In this document: piece after piece, positions 32,135 through 45,120 of the stretch
Numbering within the stretch: the stretch's first letter is position 1
Layout of the letters: each line of letters begins with the position of its first letter
Source: Volutella citrinella
Lineage: Eukaryota; Ascomycota; Sordariomycetes; Hypocreales; Nectriaceae
Direction of reading: 5' to 3'
Length of the DNA stretch: 64,000 nt
Assembly: GCA_034401135.1 (NCBI GenBank)
Contig: JAWZSP010000001.1
Span: forward strand, 1,488,001 to 1,552,000
Made by a program: the position numbers and the translations under genes
Notes under the pieces: model-generated
Seen by the model: the letters and a program-made list of their open reading frames with translations, nothing else
What the model was told of the DNA's origin: nothing
Database searches by the model: none

Positions 32135-33638
32135 TGTGCGAGTAGATGAGGTAGGAGAGGTTCAAGGATTGAACTTTAAGCACAGCGTTATCGTGCTTGG
32201 CGATGGACTTCTTGGAGGAGGACAATGGGTAGTGTGGGTGGTGGGAGGAGGTGTGGAAAGTGAGGGTGGTGTTGAGGAGCGGGCGACGACTTATATGGTC
32301 GGCGAGCAGTGTGTAATGGCGGGCAAGTCGAGTTGAGCGTCTGCCGAAGATGTGGCCGCCGTGACCTTGGGTGAGATTGGGCGCGTGGGGTGCCAATGGA
32401 TGACAAGTAACTGCAGGATGGCCCTTGCGAACGGCTGCCAACCTATCTAGTGGCAAGTGGATGCAGTTTCCCCGAGGCAAGTACGACGAGGCCAGACAAT
32501 GAGCCGTCGCGAGAGATTGGGAGTATGATGTGGCAGATGGGGATTAGGTGCCTGCGACGGGGAGGCCGTAGGGTTGTTGCGTTTGGTCGCGAACCGAGTT
32601 GTGTGGAAGAAAGTGTGTGTGTGTGGGTGTATGAGCGTTTGCGTGCGAGGTGAGTGTGTCGAGGTGTGTGTGCCTGGGTGTGTTTGCGCTCTCGAGTTGG
32701 AAAGTTGGGTCGAGATGGACGGCAGATGAGGAGGGGCGGCGCAGTAGTGGTTATTATTCTCCTCCAACGGCCGGCAGTTGTACCTTGCGTATCGGGAGGG
32801 GAGGAAATTCGGACAAAGGCGAGAGATGAGGAAGACGAAGACAAAATGGAGACGGTGGGAGTAAGAAAAGGAAAGTAGGCTGGATATCAGCCACAAGGCG
32901 GCGAGACTTGATGGGAAGCGATCCTCCAAAAGAAGGAACGACGCTGTAACTAAAGCAGCTACGGAGTCATGAGTACGGACTACGGAGCCCGTCGGTATGC
33001 GCAGCCCAGTCCATGGAACAGTGACAAGGGCGCAAGGCCAGGGCCTGAAAGTTGCTTTTTTTTTTTTGGTCTACGTCCCTTGCTCCTTGAGGGGTACTAG
33101 TAGAGGGATCTCTGGAGCATGGGGAGGGGGGGTCGGGGCCAGAGATGGAGGTTTGTGTGTGTCAAATTAGTTGGGCATGCTTGAGACGCCCTGCAGCGTA
33201 CAGCCGGCCGGGCCAAGGCGGAAAAAGAGTAATAATCATGAGTTGTTTGATTCGTACTGCAGCGACCCGGCCGCGGTTATGTCCGTCACGGGTGGCCGAG
33301 CCTGGGGGTTGGGCAACTACGGCGGATGTGGGATGTGGGATGTGTGGGATGGGATGGACGGTATGGGTACGGTATAGGATGGGCGGAACTTAGGAGCCTG
33401 AAGGAGGGTGATATGGATGCGGATGCACCTGTGGGTGGAGGAGGGGAGTGAACATCAATTCGCACCTCCGTCACTCGTCCAATTGACTGGGCCCAAGGCA
33501 AGATGGATGGGGGCGCCGAGGAATTAATTCACACTACTGGAGGGGCCAGAAGTCGAATCTAGGACTCCGTAATACCCCGTACTTACTAGCAGATTACATG
33601 TACTTGCGTGCTACACCTACAGCCAGCACGCAGGCCAC

Positions 33639-33668
33639 ACGCACGCACGCACGCACGCACGCACGCAC
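33639..33668. repeat. (ACGC)n microsatellite
   Basis: About seven perfect GCAC/ACGC units followed by related ACATAC and ACGCAC units up to about 33695. Non-coding. Confidence 0.92.
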
Positions 33669-34165
33669 ATACATAGTACATACGCACATACGCAGGCATT
33701 TATTATGGAGTATGGGGTATATTACCCAGCAAGCGGAACGATATCCTATACGGCGGCCCAGTGGGCAGAAGTGAGACTGAGAGACACTGAGCGTCCGGTA
33801 TCAATGGCAGAAGCCGAAGGCAGAGCCCCCCATCCAAACCCAATCCCACAGTGCCGTGGAGTAAATTGTCCATGCGCCGCCGTGCGGAAGCCGGAGCGGG
33901 CCAGGCTGTTGTTTGGGAAAGGCTGGTCTGGTCCATCAGATGCAAAAAGCAATTTGAGGGAGATGGCGATGGTAGTCGGTTTGGACTACTGCCATCGAGC
34001 TCCACTCAGTCAGAGAGCGAACGGCGGTCGGCGAACCAGGGCACTGCAACGCAGACTGGAAAAAAAAACAATGTGAGGCTGACCGGTTACCGAAAGAGGG
34101 CCAGGCTTGCCAGAGCCCAGAGGCGCCAAAGTGCCAGGGCCAGGGCCAGCGAGGCGCTGAGAGCC

Positions 34166-34183
34166 TGAGAGAGAGAGAGAGAG
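34166..34183. repeat. (GA)n dinucleotide tract
   Basis: Eight to nine GA units in the gene-poor region. Confidence 0.85.
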
Positions 34184-37100
34184 GTGTGGCAGTGGTGGCA
34201 GGCGTAGCATGAGCATGGGTCACTGCAGTGCAGCGCGCAAGAGGCGCCGCCGTGTGTGCGCTGGATGGTTACCCGACTTAGACAGTTTGGCCATTTTCCT
34301 TCCTTCTGGCCTCGAGCTGCTCGATTTGGGACGCCCCGTGCCTGACGAAAAGGCGGCCCCGATCTACATGTACGTGCAAGGAGCAGCACCATCACGGCAC
34401 AGACCAATTGATGCGGGTTGGGCTCGATGATGTGCAGCACTGGATGGGGGATTGGGTCATGTTGTGCCTGTGGTTGCCTCCTGGGGGAGGACAATGAGGG
34501 GACAAGAGGTGATAATTATGTTGTGCTGCGTACACGGACGTCACAGCTGCAGCAGGGCGGCGTTCCACAGCGACTTGTTGCGAGCAAAGGAGACAACAAG
34601 ACGAGAAAACAGCGGGTCGTTGGTCGTCCGGGTAAGCGCGAACGCGCCAGGGGCGAGAGGGTGAGCCGGGACGCTGTGTGCTGGCCGGTGAAGCCTTCAG
34701 ATGCTGCTCCAGTCGAGATGACGACGGCCACGTCAGGCGGCAAGGCGAGATGAGACGAGGCCAGACGTGCCGAGCCTAGGCCCTCCCCCCCATCCAAGCT
34801 AGGACCAGCCCTGGCAATGACCGGGGGTGGTGGCATAAGTACGGACGGCGCAGTGTGTGTAAAGTACTCTCGAGGTGCAGTTGCGGGCTGGATAGGAGGC
34901 AGCATCAATGGGGATCTAAGCACGGCGATTCTGGCGGCGGGGGATGAACCGACTGTCCACGTAGCCTCGCTGCCGACCAGCTATGCAGTCGATGCATGCT
35001 GCGATGTGCTGTGCCGTCCCGTGTTGAGCTGAACTGTGCCGAGCTGCGATGTTTGCTGGTCTGACGTCGTTTGGCGAGCTGCGGCTTGGGACGGGCATGG
35101 ACGCCATTGAAGCGCCAGGAAGAGCAATCAGTGAATGGCAAGTGGCACAGGGAGCCGGCGAGCCCAAACCAGTCGGGGCACGGCGGCTACTGTGGCTAGC
35201 TGGCGAGTAGGACGCACGCAAGGTTGGGCCAACATGATTCTTCGGCTTCTTCTTCGTCTTCTTTTTTGGGCCTCTGTTCCCTGTGTGCGTCCATAGCTTC
35301 CAGTGCTTCGCCTCATTGGAAGCTTGCTTTTGCTTCTCCATCTCTGACGCTTCCTTCGTCCTGACTGGCCAATTCCCCTCTCCCTGAGGCCAACTCTCCG
35401 ACATCCTTGTTTTTTTTTTTTTTTCTCCTACTCCATCATTTTCTCACTGCTTGCCTCATGGGCACGCGCTCTGTGCCACGTACATGAGACTGGAAGACCA
35501 CAACCGGATTGTTGGGATTTTACTTTTCTCGGGTCTGGCTGGTGGAGCTGGGAGAAGATCATCCAGGGATGATGGAAGGGGCCCGATTGCAGCCAATGCC
35601 CTGTACCGGACTACCGGTGGGTGCCGGGCTGGGCGCTGGGTGTGGGGGAGAGCAGGGCTATCCGCTACTAATCACTGCTACTGTAGCAGTATCTTAGCCG
35701 GGCGGCCGGTACTAAGACGGTAGTGCATTGGCATTGGCTGGTGTCGACGGCGCCTCTTGGGGGGCCTGCATGGTCCAGCCGGTGCGGTGCAGACCGCCCC
35801 CGCTGGCCATGTGCTGTGCCAGCTGGGTACCTCATAGCTCTCGCGCTAAATAGTAGCGACAAGATGCTCACAATTTCATGATGTCGGCTTCCTTGATCAT
35901 CGTCTGGGGCTCCTGCGCCACTGCCACTTGCCTGTGCCAAGCAGATAACTACCTAGGTATGCAGGCCTTCTCATCTTATTATTTGCCTGCCAACTTGTCC
36001 AAGTTCTATCAGTGTCTGTGTCATGCTTGCTCAACACTGGTTTGTAACAAGAGTACTTGCAATAGGCTTTCCACATGCCAGGGGTGCTTGTGTACACCTT
36101 AGTCGATGCGGTTGTGCATGGTCGCCACGCCGCTACTATCGTCCACCCTGTTACCGGCTTCACACTAGCGGTGCTAGTGCTCGTGACTGTAAACTTCCAC
36201 GGGACGGGAGGAACCGTTTGCCGCCAACACATGGCTGGCTTCCGGACGGAGCACTGCGAGGAATCAGCAGCAGGAACAAGTGCACACAGCATCAATTGCG
36301 GCCATGGCGCCTGCCACCGCCAACGCGCTTGCCCACCATGCACCTTCCTATTCTCAGAACAGTATGGTAGTCGCCGATTGCCACCGGACTTCCCCTTATC
36401 AGGAGAGACCTTAGTTTTCTCTTCCTGCCTTGATTTCCAATTCTTTCACAGAGCGAGAGTCAACTAACATCGCTGCCCCTGGTGACGCGGTGCAACCAAA
36501 ACGCCCCGAGGGCATGGACCAGTGCCCTTCTTTCCATCTGCCAATGGAACGCTCTGCGGGCTGTTCCGTACCGCGGGACGTCCAACCGTCCAGAATCCCG
36601 GCTGGGTGGCTGACAATTATTGCGCACGATATCTCTGGCTTCAGCCTGGCTCTCGGTGCACCCTGGACGACGATGGTGCCAAATCTCGCACAGACTCGCA
36701 GGCAAGCATTCGCAAGATGGACAGGGCTATCCTGCTGCCGGCAGTATCAGTAGGCGCGCCATGCGTCGAGTAGCTGAGCCCGTGCCTCATCAAGGCCAAG
36801 AAGGAGGCGTCCGTCAGTCCAGGATGAACTCCAACAAGCATGGGGCTCAATGTCGATGAACCTCTTAGTACCCGACAGGGGTATTGTCAACAGCCGGCCG
36901 CCGGAAAGGACCCTAGCCTCGCTTCTTCAAGACGCTTCACCGCCGCGTACTCCCCATGTCGTCCTCCGTGGTCTCGCCCTCGTCCGTGAAAGGCGGGCGG
37001 AGAGTTACCGTCGTGTCGTACCGTTTGCTTTTGCCTGTGCCACATGCGCAGCCGCTCCCGTCTGTCGCATCCCGATTTGCCTCATCCCAACCCAACCAGA

Positions 37101-40100
37101 GTGGCGTAGAGCGTCAACAACCACGGTGAGCTGAGGCCACCGCGACCACGATGTCAAACTGCTGGCGGTGACGACGACACTTTCGCTGCCTGAAGTTGAT
37201 GAACCTCGTCGGAAACGGCTGCAGTCGTCCTCTTATTTACTCTTACTGTTTGTTCGACACCCACAGTGACGGCGCCCTGCGAGATGCGTCCTGTGAGTGC
37301 CCGCTGCACGCTGTGTTGGCATGACGGGCCTCGTTTCGTCTTCTTCCCTCGCCCCGGCTTTTCGGATTTCAAACCACAACGTCCTTGTGATGCCAGGCTA
37401 GGCTCAAAAGCTACCTGCGCATCATATCTTGTCCCCGCTACTTGGAACGCAAGTTTGTCACCCCTGCGGCAAACAGCGTCCCTTATCCAGTCGTAGGCCA
37501 GACACGAAACTCTGGTCCATGCAGGCTGTGCGTATGGTGATGCAGGGTGCACCCTTCTCACCAATGTCCCTCAACCCAGACCCGGCCCATGCAATTGCCT
37601 CTTGGATGTGGGCTCCCTTGCGTCTGAAAGAGAAATTCCAAAGAGCCAGCTCGATACAATTCTGTCCGCCTAGCCACCCAACAGATGGCTTTGGCCAAAA
37701 TTGCCTCGCTTCCGCGATCTGTGGATTCGAATCAAGGCGGCGGACAGCCGTTTCCAGGGCGTGCAACTGCAAAGACCTCGTCAATGCCAGCCAATCAGTA
37801 CGACCCAGCCCATTTAAACCCAAGCACGTACTTCCATTCGGGTGACATCGCCATAGGGCCGAGGACGTTCCGGGTCCCAGAACAATTGTGACGTGTACCT
37901 AGCTACATGCCTCCGGCCCTTGGGTATCACCGGCATATTCGAGCGAGCATACAAAACGAGGGCTTTATCAGATCATAACCCCGGCCTGGAACTGGTGTGT
38001 GCTGATCGGGAACTTTGGGCACTGCACATTGTAACAGTCTTGAATCAGGCTGAAAACCGAGGGTGGACGAACGCCAGTCCCTGGTGCAGAAACTGTAACG
38101 GCGACCTCGACAAAGCACATGAATGTCTGGGACTGTTGTGGCCCCCGTCGCGAATTGAGTTGTCATCGCCTTCGCCTCACGAGGCCTTGACCGGTGAGCA
38201 AAATGTTTATGCCATGTGCCATTGATGTCCACCTCGGTCGGGAGCCTGCAGTTTTGTCATAAATCACCATCGGGCATGGCAGCCTCATGGGGTTGTGGGC
38301 CGGCATCCGTTCCAGGGCCAGATCACCACCGCATGGCAAGGGATGCCTGACACGACCCAAGCGGCACAGCAAGCCTCCGATACCACCTGTGCAACTGTGT
38401 CGACGGCTTTACCCCCCCTGTAGATGTCGCCCACTACGAGACGACGTTGATAAGTCTAGTGCAAAAGGGTGCCTGGAACTAACTCTTCCTCAGTGGGTGG
38501 AATAACTCAACCTGTGAAAGCAGCGAGGGATGTCTCGCACTCGCTCCAGTGGGCCGCTGAGACAATCGATGCCCAAGTCTGAGCAGCCTGACCGTCTATT
38601 CTCACCGATTTTTCCAACTGTCTTGTATTTTGAGAACAGTGGTTTAGAATGCTAACAAAAATCGGACAAATCACGGCCAAAATGTGTATGCTGAGGGCAA
38701 TTACGTTGGTTGCGATAATAGCGGCAATCGGGTGGTTCCTGTTCTAGGTATGCTGCCGGCCAGGTCCAACCTTGTCAGTCTCATCGCTGCCAAACCCAAG
38801 ATATCAACAGGGCAGCGTACCGAATCCAATATCCTGAGACATTGCGTGCAAGACGACGTCAGTTCAGGCCAGAACAAGTTCCGGCAACTTCCCCGGCTGC
38901 CATGTCATCAAGACATCATTGCCGAAGCAGCGACATGGCGATGGTGTCCGCCGACATAGCGGCTCGAGAACTACCAGACATGTACCGAGACACCGAGCCC
39001 TCATGCATTGCCGTCATGAGGATTGTTGGGTGCGTGGCTGCAGGCTGACCAGTTAATCGGAAACTGGGGCCGGAGATGGCTGTCTTGCCGGCCATAGGCT
39101 CGAGAGGATTGACAAAAGAAATTTGAGAGGAGGGCATCACGATCCTGCTTGAAACCTACGGGAGGGTGATGCAGCCTTTTCACTATCCATGTCCGAGGGT
39201 AAACCGGCTGGAAACAAAGCAATTCGCATTGGAAGCCACTTTCTTCATTCGACGTCGCAGCTCCACCCCCAATGCCCCCGTCAGTCCCGGAGGGGGGCCG
39301 GCAAACTCGATGCTGAACTGCCGTAGGGAACCCCACCAGCGATAATTGCAAGGATGGCAATCCCGGCAGTCGATCCAATCCAATACAGTGAAAGCTGCAG
39401 GCGAGATGCGCCATCTTACCTGAGCAGCATGCGCTTTTTCTTCAATCTCGACCGGTGGGTAGCAGAGTAGGGTGCCCGTTGGCGCTTTTCGCGATGTGTC
39501 CTCCAGATGCAAGCTAGTAGGCGGGTGTGGCCCACCTGGCACTAAGCTTGAGAGATTCTGGCCTCAAGCAAGGACAATCACAAGTGGTCGGCGTGAAGAG
39601 GGTCGACTAGGCATAATTGGGCACGCAGGAGCGCCATCGTTGACCGGTTGAAGGTCAATCAATACGATTGATCGCTGCGGGTACTGCCTCATCTTTCTTT
39701 GGTGACCGATACTCTCATATGGATGGTTGATCAAAGATGTTGGTTACTGAAACTGGCAGCAAGAGCCATTTGATGCAGCGCAGCATTGCTCCGTTGGGAC
39801 TGCTCTGAACGACGTGCCAGGAGACGCTTCGTGCTTGTTGATGATGTGTGATTTGGGTCTGGAAAGTCCTCACTGCACACTCTAAAAAGCGCAGCAACAC
39901 AACGAGCAAGTGCTATCTTCGCCCCTGGTGCCGTCAGTGCCAATTTGGTGATGATGAACGCTCCCACCCTCCCATCTCCACGTTGAGTTTATTGGCTCCT
40001 GATGCACCCCCCTCGTACGGATCCAACCCAAATCACATAAACTCTCTTGGTTCAGTCGATCTGTATATCACGAGGTAACAGAACTATGCACTTGAGCAAA

Positions 40101-41213
40101 CCATGAAAGCTCATAGCAGGCTACAAGGAGATGGACCACGCTGTTTGAGTGGAAGGGCCTCTCCTCGGCGGCTGGCCCTTGCATAATTGTTTGAAGTACA
40201 TCAGAGACCCCCGAAGCACAGGCTGGAGATTGGGAGTTGACCTCCAATTGCATGTACAAACAAGTGCATCACCGGACTGGACTATTCGACTGTGGCCTTT
40301 CGCCGCCAAACCTCTCACGCCTGGGCCACTCGAGCTGGTTCCATACATAGCAGTCGCAAGCACATGTGTCTTCTTCATCTAGCAAAATCGGAGATCCATG
40401 CATGCACTGCGCTGACCTGCGGACTAGATCGTTCCACATAGGATGGCTCCATCTGGGCGCGGCTGGGGCAACAACCGACGACATGTGGCCTATCTCGATG
40501 CGAGCTCGGCCTGCGCTCCATTCACTTTAGGGAGAGAACAATGGCCCACTTGCCGTCTTTAGTCGCTCGGGGCAAGAAACATCTTGACTGGGAACGCTTG
40601 GACGAAGTGTGGAACAAGGAGACTAACTTTACCTGAGGCGATGGTCTACGGGCGGGACATTGGGGGACCAACCCTGCAGCTGTCTGCGTAGCCTCTGAAA
40701 CACGATGGGTAGCGTACTCAAGGTCACATTTCCTTGACTCATGATTATTGACGCTAAGTAGTTGGACTATAGAGACATGCTAGGGCCACCGAAAAACGTC
40801 TTTACGAAACAAAGTGAGCTCGAGTTCAAGCCGACCATGACTAGTATATTAGATTACGGGGCGTCGGCTGATACGGCTTCAGGAGATTTGCTTCCGGCAT
40901 CAAGTCTCCATCGAGAGTGGCTTGCCGGACCGCAACATAATCTGCCTTTGACTTTTCGCCGGTCTTTACGGAGACAAAGGGGGCTTGCCCGTGGCTCAAC
41001 GTAAGTGGATCGGAACACTGCTGCTTCCCCAGGAATAGGCCGCCCAGCAGAGGCTCATCACAAGCCAGCCCATGGTCATCTACGGGCAGTTCACTCACCG
41101 CTGCGATAGTGATCTTTGTGGGCTGCTTCGTTCCTTCACCCGCCGTGATGAAGCTCAATATGTGTGATTATACTCATTTTCTGCGGTATCAATACTTCAG
41201 AATTGCACTCATC

Positions 41214-43028
41214 TCATACTGCTGCCGAGTTGGTCGTTGCCGTATAGTTATTCATCACCTCCTTGATATCCCCCTTCTCTGTCCTGAAGGCGTGCTCCAG
41301 TTCAACAGCCGTGGCCTGCTTTTCGCTCCCCTCGGGAGTGATGCTCTGGTCCTCCATAACCGTCACCTCGCCAGCCGCAGTCTTTTGCTTCACCGCCGCC
41401 GCTTCTTCCTCCGCGGTGGCGACGGCGCCTGGGTCCATCGTCCTGTCGCAGTACGTTGCGACGACTCGGTTCACCCTCTTGATCTCGTTGGGCGCGAGCA
41501 GCATCTGCCCGTGGTCCCTGTCCCACAGGTAAAACAGCTCCAGCTCGGCCTTTCCGGTCCACGTGTCGGGCGTCTTGCGCCAGTCGCGTTTGTCGGCCTC
41601 GGTGTAGTCGACGTGGCCGTAGTATATGTAGCTCGCTGTGGCGGTTGGGCTCGTCACGCAGTCCCGCGATGCGACGACGACCGTGGTCCGCTTCTCGAGG
41701 AGCTGCTCGCGCCAGAGGATGCAGTCCTGCCAGTGCAGCCGCCGCGTGAGGGTGTGCGCAGTGCGCGGGTCGGCGGCGGCGAACCACTGCATCTCAAACT
41801 CGGGCGCCGTCTTGGGCCGGCGCCGCATGATGTTGTAGCCCAGCTCGGGGAGGTGCATCATGATGGACGCCGGGTCGAGGAGGATGACCGAGTGGATCTT
41901 GCTGCTGACGATGGGGTCGTCGAGGAGCGACCGGCACATGAGCGTGCCGTAGCTGTGGCCCACGAGGACTAGGTCGTCGAGCCCCTGCTGGGAGATGATG
42001 CGCCGGATCGACGAGACGAACTCGCGCTGGGACACGGCCGCAGGGCAGATGCGGCCCGACACGGGCATGAACTCGACGGCGAGGAAGCCAATGTCGGAGG
42101 GTATGCCCTGGAGCCAGACGAGATAGGGGAACAGGCCCAGGCCGATGCCGTGGAGGAAGAGGACGGGCCGCTTCGTGCGGGACCGATGCGGGCGGTAGAA
42201 GTAGCTGAAGTCGGGCGCGGCGGACCGGCGCGGCGACAGCAGCGTCATGGGGCGGTAGGGGAAGTTTGTGAAGAAGGAGAGCAGGGGCTGGCGGTAGAAG
42301 CGGAAGCCGTTGAGCATCAGCCAGCACGTCGTGAGCAGGTCGGTGACGCCCATGACCAGATAGAAGGCGAGCGAGGCATGGCGCATGGCCACGGGGTCGA
42401 GGCTCGCCCGGATCGCCTTGGCCCCTCCCCTCCCTTTGCGGAAATGCATGCCCGTCCGCTCCTCCCACTCGCAGATGAGGCCCTCGAGCTCCTCATTCTC
42501 CTCGATGGCCTCCTCGGGCCGGTGGTCTTTGTTCCACAGCGCCCACAGCAGCCAGTCCTTGATGTCCTCGCGGTAGATCTCGTCCAGGTGCGCGTTGTTG
42601 AACCACTTACGCATGAACAGATGCGAGTCCGGGATGTTCTCGATGAGCTTGTGGAAGAGTGCGTGCCGCTCGTCCTTGGTGATGGGATCCAGGGGCAGGC
42701 CCGGCCTTCCGAGGTACGTCTTGTAGGGCAGATACCAGATGAGATACCACAGCAGCTCGAGGGCGCCAAGTGACTCGACGGCGATGGAGAAGGGGTGCGA
42801 AATGCCCGGGATGCCCGCAATGAAGAGGGCGAAGAGGAAGTAGATGAAGCAGCCGACGCCCAGGTATCCAAAGAGGTAGATGCCGCTCTTGACGAGCAGC
42901 AGCGCCGGCGTCGAGTGGTCAAGCAGCATGATGGCGTTGACCAGTTGCCGTACACCAGGCACAAAAGTTGTTTCCCAGTCGTATACAGATGCCTCTGGAT
43001 AACACCACAGGCATGTATTGTGCTTCAT
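41214..43028 (-). CDS. Membrane-associated alpha/beta hydrolase, 604 aa
   Basis: Single-exon frame. The N-terminal half has hydrophobic segments at about residues 50-75 (YLFGYLGVGCFIYFLFALFI) and 80-100 (LGALELLWYLIWYL), suggesting membrane anchoring, then a helical linker rich in Asp/Glu/Trp. The hydrolase core begins at about 286: RPVLFLHGIG (oxyanion-hole HG at 293-294), LVLVGHSYGT with nucleophile Ser359, VILLDPAS, and a late RDHGQMLL supplying the likely catalytic His. A serine hydrolase (esterase or lipase type) is predicted; the substrate is unknown. The C-terminal about 60 residues are charged and look dispensable. Its promoter shares a 12-bp word (TGACGCCTAAAG, 43296-43307) with the oxidoreductase gene to the right, a hint of co-regulation. 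Confidence 0.85.
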   Translation of the reverse strand: MKHNTCLWCYPEASVYDWETTFVPGVRQLVNAIMLLDHSTPALLLVKSGIYLFGYLGVGCFIYFLFALFIAGIPGISHPFSIAVESLGALELLWYLIWYLPYKTYLGRPGLPLDPITKDERHALFHKLIENIPDSHLFMRKWFNNAHLDEIYREDIKDWLLWALWNKDHRPEEAIEENEELEGLICEWEERTGMHFRKGRGGAKAIRASLDPVAMRHASLAFYLVMGVTDLLTTCWLMLNGFRFYRQPLLSFFTNFPYRPMTLLSPRRSAAPDFSYFYRPHRSRTKRPVLFLHGIGLGLFPYLVWLQGIPSDIGFLAVEFMPVSGRICPAAVSQREFVSSIRRIISQQGLDDLVLVGHSYGTLMCRSLLDDPIVSSKIHSVILLDPASIMMHLPELGYNIMRRRPKTAPEFEMQWFAAADPRTAHTLTRRLHWQDCILWREQLLEKRTTVVVASRDCVTSPTATASYIYYGHVDYTEADKRDWRKTPDTWTGKAELELFYLWDRDHGQMLLAPNEIKRVNRVVATYCDRTMDPGAVATAEEEAAAVKQKTAAGEVTVMEDQSITPEGSEKQATAVELEHAFRTEKGDIKEVMNNYTATTNSAAV

Positions 43029-44002
43029 AGGCCACGGGAAACCCCTGCCCTCTTAATATCTTGTGCCCCAGCTCCCCCAGACATGCTTCACATGCCTTGG
43101 CGACCCGTCATCTCGATCGGATCATGCGCTAGCTGAACACGGGCGTCAGGACCCGGGTGCGCACATGGGATGGAGATGACTGAGAGATGTACTTTTGGGG
43201 GCGACGAGCGCCTCGGCATTGTCGTCGACGCGGGGAATGGGCCTTGTTCGTCCATCTCCATGTTGGGACCAGGATCATCGCATCCCGAGGCTAAATGACG
43301 CCTAAAGCGGCAACCACCCAGACTACCCTGCACAATTGGGTCGATAATACGACGCTACAAACATTGTGATTGCGGAACGAGTTTCGTGAGATTGTTTTGA
43401 GAAGAGAAACATCAGATTGGGCCGTAGTAAAGCGACTCTGGGGTTAATGGGGCGTTCATGCTGATGAAGGACTGACGAACGGGACGGCCGTTTCAACAAC
43501 TTCAGTTAGCAGCATAGGACAGGGATGATTCTGTCAAGAGAATCATAGCCCTCAACCGTGCTTACAGCTTAACATACGCATCGCGGACTCGCTGTATTGG
43601 GTCCATGTGTGCTTGGCACGGGGCTTTTTAGACAAATCAAGGCGATGATCCGCAAGCCCATGGACCAAATGAGCCATTGTATGTGCGACCATGGCACAGT
43701 TGCATACTTAATCGTAACAACGAGTCAATGTCGCATATGATTAGGAGGCATGTAACTCTCTTGCAAAAGCAGCGGGGACCCTAAGCCTGATTCACGTCTG
43801 CTCAGATCAGATGCAAAATGATCTGGCAAGTATTATGAACACCAAGACCATGCCAACTGCCAAGCTGCATCCGACACAAGATCTAGGCCATAATGAAGTT
43901 CATGTCACGGCAAAGGGCGACCATGTTAGCACTCGGATAAATTCGTCATAAATGTCTATCGCAGTGTAACTCCGTCTAATGGTTCGTACTCTTGTTGTCA
44001 TA
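43029..44002. promoter_or_regulatory. Promoter of the hydrolase gene / 3' region of the oxidoreductase gene
   Basis: About 1 kb without coding evidence. Contains TGACGCCTAAAG at 43296-43307, 268 bp before the hydrolase start, identical to a word 26 bp before the oxidoreductase start. Confidence 0.5.
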
Positions 44003-45120
44003 TTACAGCCTGGCCTCCTCTAGACGGCGGCCAGTCTCATCAAAGTTGATCTTCTTGCCCGAGTTGAGGCTTTCTTGCAGCGCGCAGCCAATCTTGACGG
44101 CCTGAACGGCACCAGTGAGCTTGAAGGGTAGCTTGGTGTTGTCGAGGCAAGCCGCTGTGAATTCGTTGGCCTCCGTCACGAAGGCGTGCTCGAACCGGCC
44201 GTAGTAGTCGTGGGGGATCTCGCGTCGGACGCCGGTAGGCTCGGACATCTCGACCAGAGAGCTGATGGGGTTCGCGTTGACGGAGAGCTTGCCATCTGTG
44301 CCAATTATCTCAGTCATATCGTGTTGGCCAGCCGCCATCATTCGTGAAGAGTAAAAGTAAGCGACCTTGCCTCCCCAGAACTCGACGATGCCGACGCCAT
44401 TGTCGACATCCTTGTGCTTTCGCAGCTCGGGCTGAACAGCAGTGATTCCCATGGCCACAACGCTCTTGACGATGGAGTCCTGGCCGAAGAACCAGAGGGC
44501 AAGATCTATGTCGTGAATGTTGCAGTCGACAAAGATGCCCCCGCTGAACTCGGCGTAGGCAACAAAGAAACCTGAAGGGTCAAGCTTGTCGCAGGTCTGG
44601 GAGCGGAAGACGGAAGGGCGGCCGATAGAGCCGTTGTCCATTCGGTTGAAGGCGTCTCGATACGACATATCAAAGCGACGTGAGAAGCCGCACAAGACTT
44701 TGAGGTGGGGTTTCTTGGCAGCAGCATCGACAACTGATTGCGACTAGAGGGCGCCCGTGTAAGCAATTGGCTTTTCTCCTTTTAAGTACAATGACTTACC
44801 ACTTCGACGCTGGTGCTGAGTGGCTTCTCGCAAAGAACGTGCTTATCAGCCTGGATGGCCTTGATGGCTTGCTCGGCATGGACGGTCGTGACAGTTGCAA
44901 TGACGACGGCTTGGAGGCCAGGGTGCTTTAGCATCTCGTCATAGTCGGCGTAGATGGTGACACCCTCCAGATGGACACGAGCCCAGTCGGCTTCCTTCTG
45001 GATGGGAGTGAAGGCGGCGACAAGATCGCATCGGGGTGTTCGGTTGTAGAAGTTGAGGGCATGGCGAGCACCCATGCGTCCCAGACCGGAGACGGCAACC
45101 TTGAGCTTGGGAGAAGACAT
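44003..45120 (-). CDS. Gfo/Idh/MocA oxidoreductase, inositol 2-dehydrogenase-like
   Basis: Two exons, 45120-44800 and 44743-44003; 353 aa. The intron is 56 nt and phase 0. The N-terminal Rossmann fold shows GLGRMGARHA (residues about 12-21) for NAD(P), then AVVIATVTTVHAEQ and the family's catalytic-lysine block HVLCEKPLS. The C-terminal substrate domain has VLCGFSRRFD and GGIFVDCNIHDIDLALWF, matching the H-x-x-D catalytic element of myo-inositol 2-dehydrogenase (IolG) and relatives. The likely reaction is NAD(P)-dependent oxidation of a cyclitol or sugar to the keto form. No signal peptide, so cytosolic. The adjacent inositol-type transporter on the same strand supports an inositol or related cyclitol substrate (inference). 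A TGACGCCTAAAG word lies 26 bp upstream of the start. Confidence 0.92.

Larger units (their letters stand above)
32135..41213. other. Gene-poor region of about 9 kb
   Basis: I find no frame with family motifs or convincing splicing on either strand. The left end is the probable long leader/promoter of the dsRBD-like gene. Content: GT-rich stretch near 32612-32660, T-runs at 33055-33067 and 35410-35424, G-rich GGGATGT iterations near 33325-33365, an ACGC microsatellite, a GA tract, and ordinary mixed-composition sequence. It is not strongly AT-rich, so heavy RIP is not evident. No transposase or reverse-transcriptase motif seen. Confidence 0.55.
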
